DNA of 64,000 nt from Gracilariopsis chorda (taxonomy: Eukaryota; Rhodophyta; Florideophyceae; Gracilariales; Gracilariaceae), in the NCBI GenBank assembly GCA_003194525.1, contig NBIV01000066.1, forward strand, positions 1 through 64,000. Direction: 5' to 3'. Positions within the stretch are counted from its first letter, which is position 1. Each line of letters opens with the position of its first letter. This document shows, in pieces, positions 35,554 through 47,519 of the stretch. The position numbers and the translations under genes are program-made. The notes under the pieces are model-generated. The model was not told the DNA's origin. It did not search any database and saw only the letters and a program-made list of their open reading frames with translations.

Positions 35554-38500
35554 CTGTGCTGATATACTAAAGACAATGATTGTGTGTGTGTCTGTCTGTC
35601 TATCAGCAAACGCACACTCAGTGGCTGAAAAATCGGCAAGGAGGCCGCCAAGTGGAAACATGTAAATTTATGCGCTCCAGTAGACATCTTGCATAGCAGA
35701 ATGTGACACGTTTCCACCTGGCGTCGTCTGCATGCCACCGTAGCCTATCTGTTTGACTAAAATAGCCCACACGTTATACCAAAGTAACCAAACCGTTGCA
35801 GTGCAGAGCACATAACGGCTTGAATTACCATTTTTCAACGGTCATGTGCACCAATGGCATTGCACGCTATACAAAAGCGTGCAATGCACTCGCCCACTGA
35901 GCGCTTGCGTTCTACTTTGCTGTGGTTAAGCTACGGGTGTGGTTTCTAGCACTCTGGGCGAGCCAGGACGTCTGGAAAAGGTACGCTGGCGGTACTGGTG
36001 GGATCTGTTAAGTGTAACGTTCTCTCCGAACAACGCGTTCACCATCCGGATTTAAGTGGTTCAGCAACTATTTCTGGGCGGCATTCACGTGAGGTACCAT
36101 AGCTCCCTACAAAACATGCTTTGCGCGGAAGGAGTAGCTCTTCGCGAGTCTAGAAAGGGGACTACAGAGTACGAGTCGAGCAAAAGCGGCCCTATCTTTA
36201 TCTAAGGAACTGTTAAATGGAAACGGTCTTCGGACTAAAGTACGTCCAGCACAAAGTTTCAGAGCGACTTTGGGATGGTATATCTTGCACTCCTGTAAGA
36301 AGCTCCAGACATGGCCCCCTGTCTACTCTGTACAGATTTGTCTTAAATCTAGGTGGTTTCTTTGTGGTCAGGATATTTTATCTTTGTTGCAAAGATCAAA
36401 AACTTCGATGCTAGGTGCATAAAAGGGTTTGGCAGCCCATAGCATATTTTTTATGGACCACATATTTTTCTTTTTCGTTCCTCTCTTGTTTTACTAGCTT
36501 AAGCTGTCTTTGGAGTTTCTGTTGTATTCGCAGTGTACGCAATCTCTTTTATAATGCCGCTAACTCAGCTCAGTGTTTCCGGCGATGCTATACGAGAGCA
36601 AAACCGTCAACGTATTGCCCCAAGGCATTGGACGGAATCAGACGAGCAACTGGCAGAGAGGAGACGTCGTGGTATGGAGCGAGCTGCCGCACGAAGAGAA
36701 AATGGGACTGAGGAAAGTGTGAAGCACGGAGAGCGGCAGATAGGGAACGTGCGAGAAGAAGAAGAACTAGAACCAGTGCCGCGCAGACTGATAATTTTCG
36801 TGAGGCAGACCGTACAGCGACAGCTTCTGCATGGGCGTCGGAGACTACAGGTTATCGTGCAAATCGTCAGGCAAATGATCGTGAGGCCCGTCGTGGTGCA
36901 CGACAACAGGAACCTCCGTTGAATCAGCTGGAGCGGCATGGCTCCAATTAAAGAACTATGCAAGAGTAACGAGACTTGGAGGGAGAAACCGATAGAAAGC
37001 AGCGTCTTGAGGCTCAACACCAGAGCCAGAACGTGACGTGCCGACTGTTTGAGTCAGGTGATGTCTACGAGACAGGTTACATGGAATTCGGTCTCATGAA
37101 TATAGAGTGCCGTTTCTGCAAGGTTATGCATGTTAAAGAGGAAAGGGTTGTGAGCAACTCCCGCTTGCAACCTCTTTTCTAGCAGTGCTGCGCAAAGGGG
37201 CATGTCAGCTCCCCTGCGCTTCTGGAGCCTCTGGCTCTTCTTCGCCAACTGCTGACTGCGACTGGGCCCCGAGTGAACCACTTTCGTGGTGAGATACGTG
37301 CCTACAACACAGTTCTGTCTATGGCTTCCGTCAAGGCAAACTGCGTGAATCGTGGGTTACGAGACTCTACCTTCAATCTTACGGTCACATTGAAGGGACA
37401 GATGGATCACTACATGGGTCCCCTCATTCCCGCTCAGGGTGTCCAGCCCGCATTCCTGTCTGTGTAATCCATGACACTGACTATGACGCGCAGTCTGCGC
37501 GAAGAGCGGGGATAATGCCTCGTCTCCAACCGGAACTGCTGTCTCAGTTGGCAGCCAGGTTACACACGTCGAATCCATATGTGCAAACATTCTGCCGCTT
37601 TCGTGAGTGTGCTATCACCTACAAGCCAGCGATGTCGTGTCAGATGGTGATTCATGCTGATAGACGGCCCCGTGGTGAGCATGTTTACCGATACAACGGG
37701 CCCGAGGCGTCGCAAGTTGCCACTATCATTCCAGGGAATTGGGACGGCGAGATTGGGGCGCGCAATATTGTTCTGCGTAGGCGTGGAGAGCTGACTTCAA
37801 ATGGTGATGAGGTGCTGGACACTATCCTTGTCATTCACAAATCGTATGATCCCTTGAGCTACGTTCTTTTATTCCCAGGTAGCCAAGACGGATGGCACTC
37901 TGAGATGAGGTATTGCCCACCAAACGCCTCGCAAGAGAAAAAGGTGACTCTGCTGATGTATTATTCGTTGCAGCTTTTCGAGAGACCGACCGAGTTCAGT
38001 ACGATTGTACGTGGCAAACGGCTCTTCCACCAGTACATCGCCGACCAGTTCTGCAACGTTCGGTCGGAGCATTTGTCGTACTTGCGAAACAACCAGGACG
38101 GAATTCGAGCTGCGGACTGTACATATTTGCGGGAGAGCCTGGGCGACTCTCTGCTGGGCTTGTATGAGGATAATGCTGTTCGCGCTGGACGACGATTCGT
38201 GTTGCATTCCATTTTGTTGGAGGTGAGCGATACATGAGACAGCAATTGCACGACATCATCACCATATCCAACACGATTGGGCACCCCCATATCTTTCTCA
38301 CGATGAAGAGCAATCCGAACTGGCCAGAGATCACCAACGCGCTGTTCGATGGTAAGCGCGCTCCCGGTCGACCCGATCGTTATGCCCGAGTGTTTCGTCT
38401 CAAGATGAAAGTCTGGATGTCGTTCGTCATTGATGAACAGTTTTTTGGAGCCGTTGTTGCTCACGTGCGGGTGGAAGAGTTTTAAAAGCAAGGCCTACCC

Positions 38501-41240
38501 CACGCGCACATCATCTTTTTCTTGAATGAGGACGCAAAACAACAGCTACGAGACTCTGCACACATTGAAGAGGTCATCTCGGCTAAGATTCCTCCTTCCA
38601 ACGACGCCATCTCACAAAACTTGGTGCTAAAGCACATGATTCACACACCGTGCGATCTAAAAATTTCAGAACGAACGGTATGTGGCAGCCTCCGAGGCAA
38701 TGTGGCGGATGCTTGCGTTCAACATTGTTGAGCGCAATCCACCCGTCGTGCGGCTCGAAGTCTACTTGGAAGATCACCATACGGTGTTATTTCGGGAGGG
38801 CGACGAGCAGTCTGCTGCTAACAGAGAGCGGAAAGGAACGAAGCTGACTGAATGGTTTGTGACCAACCAAAAGTAACCTGGCGCCCAGCATATCCCTTAT
38901 GCTCAGTTACCGAGTTACTGTTCTTGGAACAAATCAAAAAAATGCTGGAAGCCGCATGCATGTCTCCGACGTCGTTCGGTGCCTCGAGGCCAGCCCACCT
39001 CGTCCTCAGCGGCCGCTGCAGCACCCGATCTATACGACTTCGCTGGCAGCGGTGGGCATGTAGTTGGGCTCATTAACACTGCCAGTCCACGAGAGGGTGA
39101 GCGGTTCTATCTCCGCTTACGCCTGACCCACACAGAGGGTGCTACTTCCTTTCAGCATCTCCGCATCGTGGATGGTCGGAAGTGCGGTAGCTTCAGAGTG
39201 GTCTGCCTTAAGAAGGGCCTTCTTGCCGACGAAAGTGAGTGGAGACGCGCACTGTGCGAGTCTTTTTACTCCTTATTTGTTTCCCTCTCTCATTCGTTTA
39301 CCACCACCGTGCTTTACTGCGAGCCGTCGGACACACGTAATCTATGGGAGCAGCATTTATCCAGGTTCCTGCAGGATATACGGGCTCAATATCGCGGTAT
39401 GATGCAGGCACTGGCCGACAATGGCAGACCCAGCTCTTACGTTCTGTCAGAAGTGCCAAAGGCACTGCAAAAAATGAGTGGCACATTGGCGTCTCTGTCC
39501 ACGTACGGTCTTCCGACACCCACGGAACACCTACCGGAAGTGCACGCTCCAGTCAGAGCTGCAAGAAACTGTGCAAGCTGCCCTGCCTCTCTTCAATTAG
39601 CTTCAGCGTCTGGCGTTCAATACCGTCGTCAGGGCCTTGCTTCCTGGCGTTTGTGCAGAGAGCCCGCATGGTCTTGGTGGTTCTTCTAAAGCAACGTAGC
39701 CTACCATTCGCGTCTTATTTTTGGATGCCCCTGGTGGAACCGGCAAGACCTTCCGTTCCAAGGCAATTCAGGCCATGTTACGCCTTCGTGGCAAGTCCGT
39801 CCTTACGGCAGCCACGTGTGCTGTAGCAGCCATACTGCTTGAGGGCGGCCGAACGGCCCATTTGGTGTTGAGGATTCCAATCCCAACGACCGCTGAGAGC
39901 CCTTGCAACATCTTAGTCAACTCGCACCTGGCCAATTGGATGAAGAATGGCGACCCCATTATCTAGGACGAGATCGTAATGTGTCATCGCTTCTGCTTCG
40001 AAGCCGTAAAACGCACTTTTAGTGACCTAAAGCAGTCGCAGCTTCCGTTAAGAGGCAAAGTCGTATTGTTCCCTAGCGACTTTTGGCAGATTCTTCCCAT
40101 TTTTCGTGGTGGCTCTCGATGCGCGATTGTGAACGCATGTATCAAACCTTCAAGTTCCTTCCCACACTTTTGCATCTTGAGAATCACTGAGAACATGCCA
40201 CTCTCTGCGGTCCGCCGAGACCGTACAGCGAGACAGGAGCCATTGCAGTTCCCAGACACTCTCTTGCAAATTGGAGAGAATCGCTTGTCAGGGACTGTCC
40301 CCCGAATCACTAATTTACCCTGCCATAGTCCTTGAAATGGTTTGAGTAATTACGCACCATGATCCGCAAGGTCTTTGATGATATAGCTCAAAGTTACGTA
40401 CATGCGGATTGGCTAACGTCAACAGTGATTATAACCCCACGAAACTATGGGCTATCAGAGCTTAACGACTATGTAGGCCATATGATACCTGGAGCGTATA
40501 GCACGTATCTTATCACAGACAAGGTGAGTGATGAGGACGGTTCTGCACTGCAGTAACCTATCAAGGTGCTCAACACCCTCACTGCTGGGTCAGTGGCGCC
40601 AGGTCACCGTCTCGAACTAAATGCGGGCGTTCTGGGTATGCTTCTTTGCTAATTGGATCCTTCAAACGGCCACGTCAATTGTGCCATTTATACGGTAGAA
40701 GAAATGCAAAGGAAAGTACTGTTTCTCTGACTGGGTTCTGCCGTAAATCATGGTAACCCTCTATGCCTACCTGGTATACCATGTGAGCCTGGACACGACC
40801 CAGGTTTAGTTCCCGACCTCACTCGCACCCAGTTCCCAGTACATGTCTGTTTTTTCATCACTACGAATAAGGCACAGGGTTAGTCGTATAGTGATCGCAT
40901 CGGAATGGATTTCCTTGAGTGCTGTTTTACGCATGGCCAGCTGTACATTGCGTTTTCTCGGATGAACAAACCGTCCGACATCGTGGCGTATCTCCTTGCC
41001 GGTACCACGTTTACCAATGATGTTTTGTACCCCAAATTTATTTTGTAGAGGAACTTGATAGGTTTAAGTAAATGTGTTCTTCTTTTCTTTCACCTTTTTC
41101 TTTTCTTCTTTCCCCTTACTCCCCAAGAATACTTGCATTCTTCAAAACCATTACCCAACACACGCTACCTAAATACTCCTTTCACCAAAAGGCTTCATTG
41201 ACTCCTTAACGCATGCGAAGCACGCAATGGAGCCACTTGT
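35554..41240 (+). mobile_element. Decayed full-length Helitron H3 (5687 bp) at the array edge
   Basis: Same layout as H1 and H2 but the most diverged, with many stops, indels and a deletion of about 370 bp in the Rep region. The 5' end is near 35564 and the 3' hairpin and cacttgt end at 41240, next to unrelated AT-rich DNA. It keeps sense codons at the four sites where H1 and H2 share stops, so it descends from an earlier, less damaged ancestor. Confidence 0.88.
36554..41048 (+). pseudogene. Heavily decayed Helitron Rep-helicase gene of H3
   Basis: The start ATG (ttttataATGccg) gives an N-terminus matching H2. Recognisable pieces: zinc-finger ECRFCK near 37108; Rep segment 37515-38237; GHPHIFLTMKSNPNW near 38280; HUH remnant (HAHIIFFLN, about 38500); and helicase with GGTGKT near 39735, DEIVMCHR near 39968 and an HGQLYIAFSR-like end near 40940. 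The deletion after about 38655 removes the region with the KYLFKYV tyrosines. Multiple stops and shifts make it non-functional. Its main value is as an outgroup: it shows the ancestral codons and the intact Walker B acidic pair. Confidence 0.88.
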
Positions 41241-44160
41241 AGCACTACTAATTTGAACGAAAGAGACGAGTACAGAATGAGACTTATCGTACAAAGCATT
41301 CGAAACAGCTTTAAATCGGGACAAATCGACAAGCACATGTAGATCCAAGAAATGAAGATGGAATCTACCCTATAATCTGACGAAAAAGAAGTAAAATATC
41401 TAGAGAAAAAGCGATTATTTTTGTCTCACTGGTATATGAAACGATAAATATAAGCCCGAGAAAGACGTTTGCAGCAAAACTTGGGTGTAGTAGAGGTACC
41501 AGTGAGACGTATACGTATTTTAGTCATGAACCCAACTAAGATAGAATGTTTTAGCAGACGTTGATATGTGATTCGGTCAACTGAGGTAAGTGTGGTTAGA
41601 CGTATACCTGTAGAAATGAGATGAAGGATTGTAATTGATCATAAGTACGCAACTAAATCGAACGTAGTAAAACGAGATAGCTGTCAAGATGAAAGGTCAA
41701 AACAGAGATGTATGAGAAGAATGAACGGGCGGTGCGAGTGTTATAAGAGGAGCAAAGATGGTCCAAGAAAAGAAAGGAAAGGGCCAAGCAAGGATATTGT
41801 CCAATTCTAGGCAATTGTGCTTGATACTATGCTCGCGTTGTATTTGGCAACATTTGTAGTTATTTTGAAGTCTGTACAACCCAAATTTACAACTAGAGCT
41901 AATCGCGAATGCCTAGAAGTTCTGGTATTCTATTACCGCTTCACAGTTTGAAAATTTGGACACCTAGCAAAGAAGAACACACGCACCTCAGAAGTCGACT
42001 CTGTGGTATCAACAGCAATATGCGATCAACAGTTTGTCATTGAATTGATTCTAAATAATATTTGATCTTTGTATTGTTCCGTATCTATATAAATACTCAT
42101 ACAATATGGCAACGGGAAGAACACAAGCCAGGAACAAGTAATGACATTATTGGATAGTAATTGTTTTGAATTTGCGCTTTCCATTGCACAATTTGTAAGC
42201 AACACTCTAAGAATTTGAGACAGAACCCAAAACAGAGTCCCAAATTCTGAGATTGCTTTGTTCCCTGTGCATGAGTATAACGTTCGATAGACATTGATAT
42301 CACTCCATTCATCAACAACCTTCCATTTGGAAAGAATACCAATCAGTTTTCTACAGTATATCTAATTCGATCTCACAAGCTGCAAACCTATCATAAGAGA
42401 AATAGAGGAGGGTGCCAAAGTTCTCTTCATTGACGAAGACGGGAACATGAAAATCATTCTATTGAGGTCCATTTACTACTCTAAAATATATGTAACAGAG
42501 GAACAGGTGCCACAGCCAATCGCGCCTCTTTCTTCTTTTTCTTTCTCAACCAATTTAGAGAGGTGCAGGCTTTTTAGGAGCACCTCTCCACCATAGTTTG
42601 GAATAAAAGATGCTGTTCCTTTTTTTGTGGTTTTCTTTTCCAACAGTAAGTGGTAACACTCTCGAATTGGTAAACGTACGGATACCCACTAAGTGGGTTT
42701 CCGTATCTTTAGCACTTCCAACTTAATGTTTTATTACAAACGTACAATATATAAAACCATACATACCATCTTTGTTGTATAATCATTGTTTAGAAACACG
42801 CATTGAAATATTTTCGTCTGTTGATTGCGTTCCCTGATAGAGATGATGGCCTAAGTTCATGTGTAAGCTATTTTTCAAGTAGTCTAACAATCCTGCAATG
42901 ATATCGAACTATCTAGGAAGCCTTTGTATGGTTGCAAAATCTGACTATAAAACAATAATAAAAATAGCAACATTGAGTACGATATTGATTTGAACGTATC
43001 TTCTAGCTAATGTTACGCAATTAGAAGAGTTCAACTTGAGAATAAGCTAAAGTTGAGAAAAAAATTTGTGAAACAGATGGCTGATGTTGAGAAAACCATT
43101 CTTTTCTTTTTGTAAAGAGTCGAATTCTGGTTTTGCAAAAGTGCTACTTTTAATACAGACCGAAATTTCAACAGAAAACGGAGTACATCCATCAAGATGT
43201 CAATTGCAGGAGTTTCTTGAGAACGTCAAAATCGGCAAATATGTAGCTTCAAGAAAGAGGCTGCAAATTTGAATTTGAAGTACTCGAGGGTGAAGGCTGG
43301 TAGCTGCTTTTTTCAGGAGAAAGAATAACAAATAAGCGGTGCAGAGAATCATTTCATTTGTGATTATCGTTTATCGTATAGCTCTTGACTTTTTTTACCG
43401 AATTCGTGGACCGAACACCTTTGGGTATGCATTGAGTTATAGGAGGCAAGATTTTGCGTTATCATAACACTGCCGCAAATATTTAGTTCTGTAACAGTTC
43501 TCTATTGCGGTTCATACTAATAAGAGTTTGTGCCACAGAGCCAAACAGAATACAAGTTTCAAGAGACAATAAGAAGTCCTCTACAAAAAGGTTTACATTT
43601 TTTAACGTCTTAAATGTGTTCCAATTTAAGCTCTTTGACAGCTATCCTGAACTGCTTCTCAAGTTTGAAAAAAAAAAACATTTGCGAAGGGACTCTGCGG
43701 TGAGTTCAGAAATATACGAGAAACTGTAGCGTGTTGTGCGGACCGCCTTCTTAGCCTGCCTGAAGCTATGAATAGATAATCTTTGCAGGTGACAGTTGAT
43801 CACTTCAAATCCCAGCAGGACTTAGGAGGTCCTCGGGAAGGTTGTGCCAAGATGTTGACACACGCCAATATTTGCGGTTCATGTCGTGTAGTAGTGCCAA
43901 AGAATATAACCTTCAAACATTGCTACCAGTAGCGGAGATCCGAGCTTGTGCATTGTTTGAACTACATGAGCTGTGACCAGTGTCAAACGCGATCTGGAAC
44001 CATCAAACGTTGTGCTTGTCCGAAATCCGAGTCCACGCCCAGCTATTCATGACAGTGAATGTTCACGGTACAACAAATTTGGTTAGTGCTTGCGACAGAG
44101 CAGCTTGGGTGTTCGGACCTGAATTTGTGAGTCCTGGTTGCGCTGTTCGGAAGTGAAGAG
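41241..44160. other. AT-rich stretch with no recognisable gene
   Basis: Sequence right of the array is unique-looking and AT-rich. No reading frame here resembles a known protein. A pyrimidine run and a short inverted repeat (agaggtgcaggctttttaggagcacctct) lie near 42550-42590. Nothing else is supported. Confidence 0.6.
42677..42705. repeat. Short near-perfect palindrome
   Basis: Arms tacggatacccact and agtgggtttccgta pair with one mismatch around a single base. It stands alone in AT-rich DNA. It could be the end hairpin of a small transposon, but I see no matching partner end. Confidence 0.6.
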
Positions 44161-44170
44161 CTGCGACGTC

Positions 44171-44179
44171 TATATAAGA
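44171..44179 (+). promoter_or_regulatory. TATA box of the small secreted-peptide gene
   Basis: The motif tatataaga lies about 120 bp upstream of the ATG at 44298, in a good position for a start site near 44200 and a ~95-base 5' UTR. Confidence 0.6.
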
Positions 44180-44297
44180 CTCACAAGAAGAAAGGTTCCT
44201 GGCATCTCAGCATCCACAAATCTCTCCTGCAAGAAACCGCCCCGCGTATTCTGAAGCCTTTCACACTGGATCAGGTCTTCCAGTTTCTGCAAACGCG

Positions 44298-44465
44298 ATG
44301 AAGTCTACGATGTCCTACGTTGTTCTTCTTATTTTCGCTTTGGTGTGCACTGCTTCTTCCACCAGCGGGGGTCTTCTTTTACCTTGTGGAAAGAAGTGTT
44401 CTTCCATTCCAAACACTCCGCGGTACAAGTTGGGGTGTGCTGTCCGCCACGAACATCATGTCTGA
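44298..44465 (+). CDS. Short secreted peptide (55 aa), function unknown
   Basis: The ATG at 44298 follows a TATA box at a sensible distance. The peptide begins with a clear signal sequence (MKSTMSYVVLLIFALVCTAS, cleavage probably after about residue 20-24). The short mature part contains paired cysteines (LPCGKKCSS). The frame closes at 44463. Overlapping in a different frame, a second open stretch continues to 44638 and is richer in cysteines, so this 55-aa frame may be only the first part of a longer gene, either spliced or no longer intact. The layout is that of small secreted cysteine-rich peptides in general. I do not recognise the family and assign no activity. Confidence 0.5.
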   Translation: MKSTMSYVVLLIFALVCTASSTSGGLLLPCGKKCSSIPNTPRYKLGCAVRHEHHV

Positions 44466-44638
44466 AGCAAGCCACATGCAAACTGTTTCCAACATCTTTG
44501 ATTGGAATTAGAATCCGGAAGGGAAAGTGCTGCATGACTAAGGCCGTTTGTGGCACTTTTCCGCACTTCAGGACCGATGCTAAAGGTCTTCTAGCACCTA
44601 CCGAAAATACCGGCGAAGGTGACCACACCTATATTTAG
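44345..44638 (+). other. Cysteine-rich open stretch overlapping the secreted peptide
   Basis: The frame running to TAG 44636 has a CC pair and three to four more cysteines with CxxxxC spacing (PPRTSCLKQATC; GKCCMTKAVC), followed by a tail that is not cysteine-rich. Cysteine density and spacing suggest it was or is part of the same gene as the signal peptide at 44298. Without a transcript I cannot say whether they are expressed together. Confidence 0.4.
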
Positions 44639-44640
44639 GG

Positions 44641-45776
44641 TTGGGTTATGTTAAAATATCTCATTAGTTTCCCATTCCTGCACATTTTACTCTTCTGTTG
44701 ACCAATGAGTACGCTTTCACTTGCTGTGATGAATATCTTTGGTTTCTTTGCATACCATGATACTTAAAGCATCCATTTTGGCTGGAATGCTCTCTTCTAT
44801 GGTTTTCTGAAGTTGAATCAGTACTTTATCCTTTTTAAAATCTCTGTTAATAATCTTCATGAGAAAATGCTGAACACAAGTCTAATTATTCTCAGCCACA
44901 GTTCTGCAATTTGGGGCGGGATTGCGGGTTGAATGCTCAAGTAAACAGTTACTTATCCACTGGGATGCTCTAAAACCTCTCTAGACACATTGCAGAGAAT
45001 TTCTTATGTTCGTGAATACAAGTGTTGTTCTATTGGTGAAGAACAATACTGGAGAACAAAAATGCAGTGATTCCGAAGCGCACTTCCTACCATTTGCTTC
45101 CGTAACTTTCAGAAACATGATAGTGTCATGCCTTCACATATATTGGACAGAATGTTTTCAAAACTTTGTTCCTAACAATCTCGATAAGCAGTTGAGTAAT
45201 TTTGGATCGTCACGTGATAGTATTCATGTAGCATATACATTGTTCTGGGATACACGTAGCCAGAACTATAGAGAACAAACGTTTTCTGAGAACCAGTTTC
45301 ATCGCGTTCAGGGGATGCTGAGTGTAACGTAGTGATGGTGAATGAATTCTGACCTTCTCCACATGGAGGGGAAGGTCGGCTGACGCCCATTTTATACAGA
45401 TCTTGTAGCGGCCTAGAGATTTCTATGGCTACGCTACAAGCTAGGTACTGTCTGTGAACATGAAGGCTACAGGCCGATCACGATGATCAGGGGGTGACTT
45501 GGCTTGTAGGCTGTCTTCTGTGTTTCATTGAGTAAGAGAGAGGCGTTTTTTCGCTAAACCGAACGGCGCTCTGATTAACGCAGAGTCGTTATTTCTCTAA
45601 ACCGCAAACTTCTTACGAGAAAGCAGCCCAAAATCCTAAGCCAGGCATAATTTGGAAGCGCTCACACGGCAGTGCTCGCTGCGCCACTGCGAGCTCTGTT
45701 TGTCTTCTTCTTCTTTTTTGTGGGTTCAACATTTCTGATTACGGCCTATTGACAGAGGTCTTATTTATGAAAATAA
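44641..45776. other. No recognisable gene; two inverted repeats
   Basis: The frame at 45006-45332 shows no known similarity or compositional support. Inverted repeats gaccttctcca...tggaggggaaggtc (about 45351-45376) and cttgtagcg...cgctacaag (about 45404-45442) are visible. The right part may be the 3' flank of the LINE remnant that follows. Confidence 0.45.
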
Positions 45777-46540
45777 CTATTCTCTCCCAAGAAATGCTAA
45801 CAACTCTTGTGGCCATTGGCGAACTATCTCCGCCAAGGTCTTACCTTTTCGCTCTGCTGGGGCAGGACGCTCTCGTCTCCTAGACTCCGTTCGCTTGGCA
45901 CAGCGAAGGACGAAGTGCTCTGTACGGTTTGGAGCGTGTATGTTGCAGTCGTATTGTGACGGTTTTCCTTCCATGTAGGTTGCAACAGGGTGAAGCTTTG
46001 GCGTGTGTCCTACATAGATCTGAGACATCGTGACTTCTGCCTTTCGGGACGATATGATGCCCTGTAGTTGTTCTGGTACATCATCGATCAAAGGCTTGGC
46101 TTTCGAGGCAGTCATGATTCTGGTTTTGACTTACTCAAAGTAGACCGGTACTTTGACTTGATCCTTCAAAAGGGTGCATCAGCCTTTCTACGCGAGCCTA
46201 TCTACCTGTTCATTTTGCGGTAAGCCGCAACGACTGGGTATCCAAATGATGTCGATGGAGCAGTTCTTTCTTTCGCTGATGTAATTAAAGATTTGTGAAA
46301 CAATTTGTAACGAAGAGGGTTACTGTCATGGCGAGCTCTGCAACCTATCTACCATTCTTCTGGAGTCCGTTAGCAATCTAATTTTTCTTTTCTATCCCTG
46401 TTCGAAGCTAAAAGAAGCCTTTCAAGCGCATATTTGGTACCAATAACCTCTGCTGTGAACGAAGATACTCCCACTCTGGTCGGGAGTGTGGCCTCTTCAT
46501 TTCCGATACTGTTTTCATCCCAGTAGAGAGTGTAGGCTGA
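45777..46540 (-). pseudogene. LINE (non-LTR retrotransposon) fragment: RNase H and C-terminal motif
   Basis: On the minus strand, the right end (about 46400-46530) reads like a LINE RNase H domain (TSAYTLYWDEN..., SSFTAEVIGTKYALERLL). Near 46215 another frame gives IIWIPSRCGLPQNEQVDRLA, matching the family's W-IPS-CG-NE-VDRLA signature. The left end (45777-46115) has VTMSQIYVGHTPKL and TEHFVLRCAKR, as at LINE C-termini. Pieces lie in different frames with several stops, so it is an old 5'-truncated copy. RNase H-bearing LINE groups include I, R1 and LOA; I cannot choose between them. The neighbouring frame at 46581-46793 is unassigned. Confidence 0.65.
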
Positions 46541-47519
46541 AGTTCATTCCTTCGTGACGGAGAAGAGTTGGTACCCTAATTTATGTCCCGTCTGTATCTA
46601 ATATATTCTGGGTATCTAGATAAGAGTAGGCCATGATGAACTCGTCTTCATAGTATACAACGATATCTGGCATTCGGCGATACCGATCATAAAACTGGCG
46701 ACACTGAGGGTGTGCTGTCATAGACCCGACAAACTTCCTAGCGCTTCCTGTGAACCATCCATCCGTCCACTCTACCATAGTACGGGATTCCATGTTCTCT
46801 GGTTGTCTTGATGGCTCTCCTACTGATTCATCGCTCTATATTTGGCACTCTGTTTGTCCCTTTTCGGGATAACGCCCTACAACTCGAGGGTTGCTCGTGG
46901 GTGATAAAACAAGATTTGATCCCTTTAGCACTGTCAATTCGTGCTTGTGAGCAGTGAAGTCAAAAAAGAACAGATTCAGTGCTGACCACTAGGCAAGCGA
47001 AAATAGTTAGAGGCGGTCTTAACGAACTCTGGAGCAACAAGATACAACAAAGTGGTTTTGATGACTCTCTTGATCCAGGACACTTTGATTTAGAGGTAGC
47101 AAGTCGTGAAAACGAATAAGAGATGGAGTAGTTGTGCCTGGAGCGCAAATGTGCAATTACCGAATGCAGTCTCAATTCGGAGTTTTCAGAGAATTAAAAT
47201 GCAATCCTCTCTAATTCTACCTCTCACACCATCCTTCGCAAAAAACTCTAAATGTTTTGCGTTGGAAGCAGAGAATACAAGATAATAACTACGCTAAATT
47301 TTGTAGCTTAACGACTACCGTTAAAAACCTCTTGTACCAGTAAAAGTCTAGTAGTAAAAAAATCTGCGTACAATAGAAAAAGGTATAGCGTTTGCGTAGT
47401 TTCATTTTCTCAAGGTTATTTTCCACAAGTTCTGCAAAAATTCGAAACACAAAAAAAGAAAAACAAAGGTTACTAATGTAGTAAAATGAAATTATCTCAA
47501 ACCGCAAAGAATAGAAAAC

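Larger units (their letters stand above)
1..41240 (+). repeat. Head-to-tail tandem array of Helitron transposons
   Basis: Fourteen near-identical 3' ends (hairpin gcgtgcgaagcacgc, then aatggagccacttgt) occur at about 1008, 3851, 6694, 9542, 12288, 15077, 21137, 27217, 29063, 30782, 33529, 33834, 35553 and 41240, all on the + strand. Each except the last is followed, after 4-12 variable bases, by the same 5' end (actaaagacaatg, often preceded by tat), which resembles the classic Helitron 5' terminus TCTATACTA. No unrelated host DNA lies between units. Unit ends are placed at cacttgt and could be off by a few bases. Three units are full length; the rest are internally deleted or rearranged. The array runs off the left edge and stops at 41240, where sequence becomes AT-rich and unrelated. 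Confidence 0.9.

Noticed and set aside
45006-45332. 108-codon plus-strand frame as a gene
   Set aside because: No domain, signal or promoter support; composition is like the flanking DNA.
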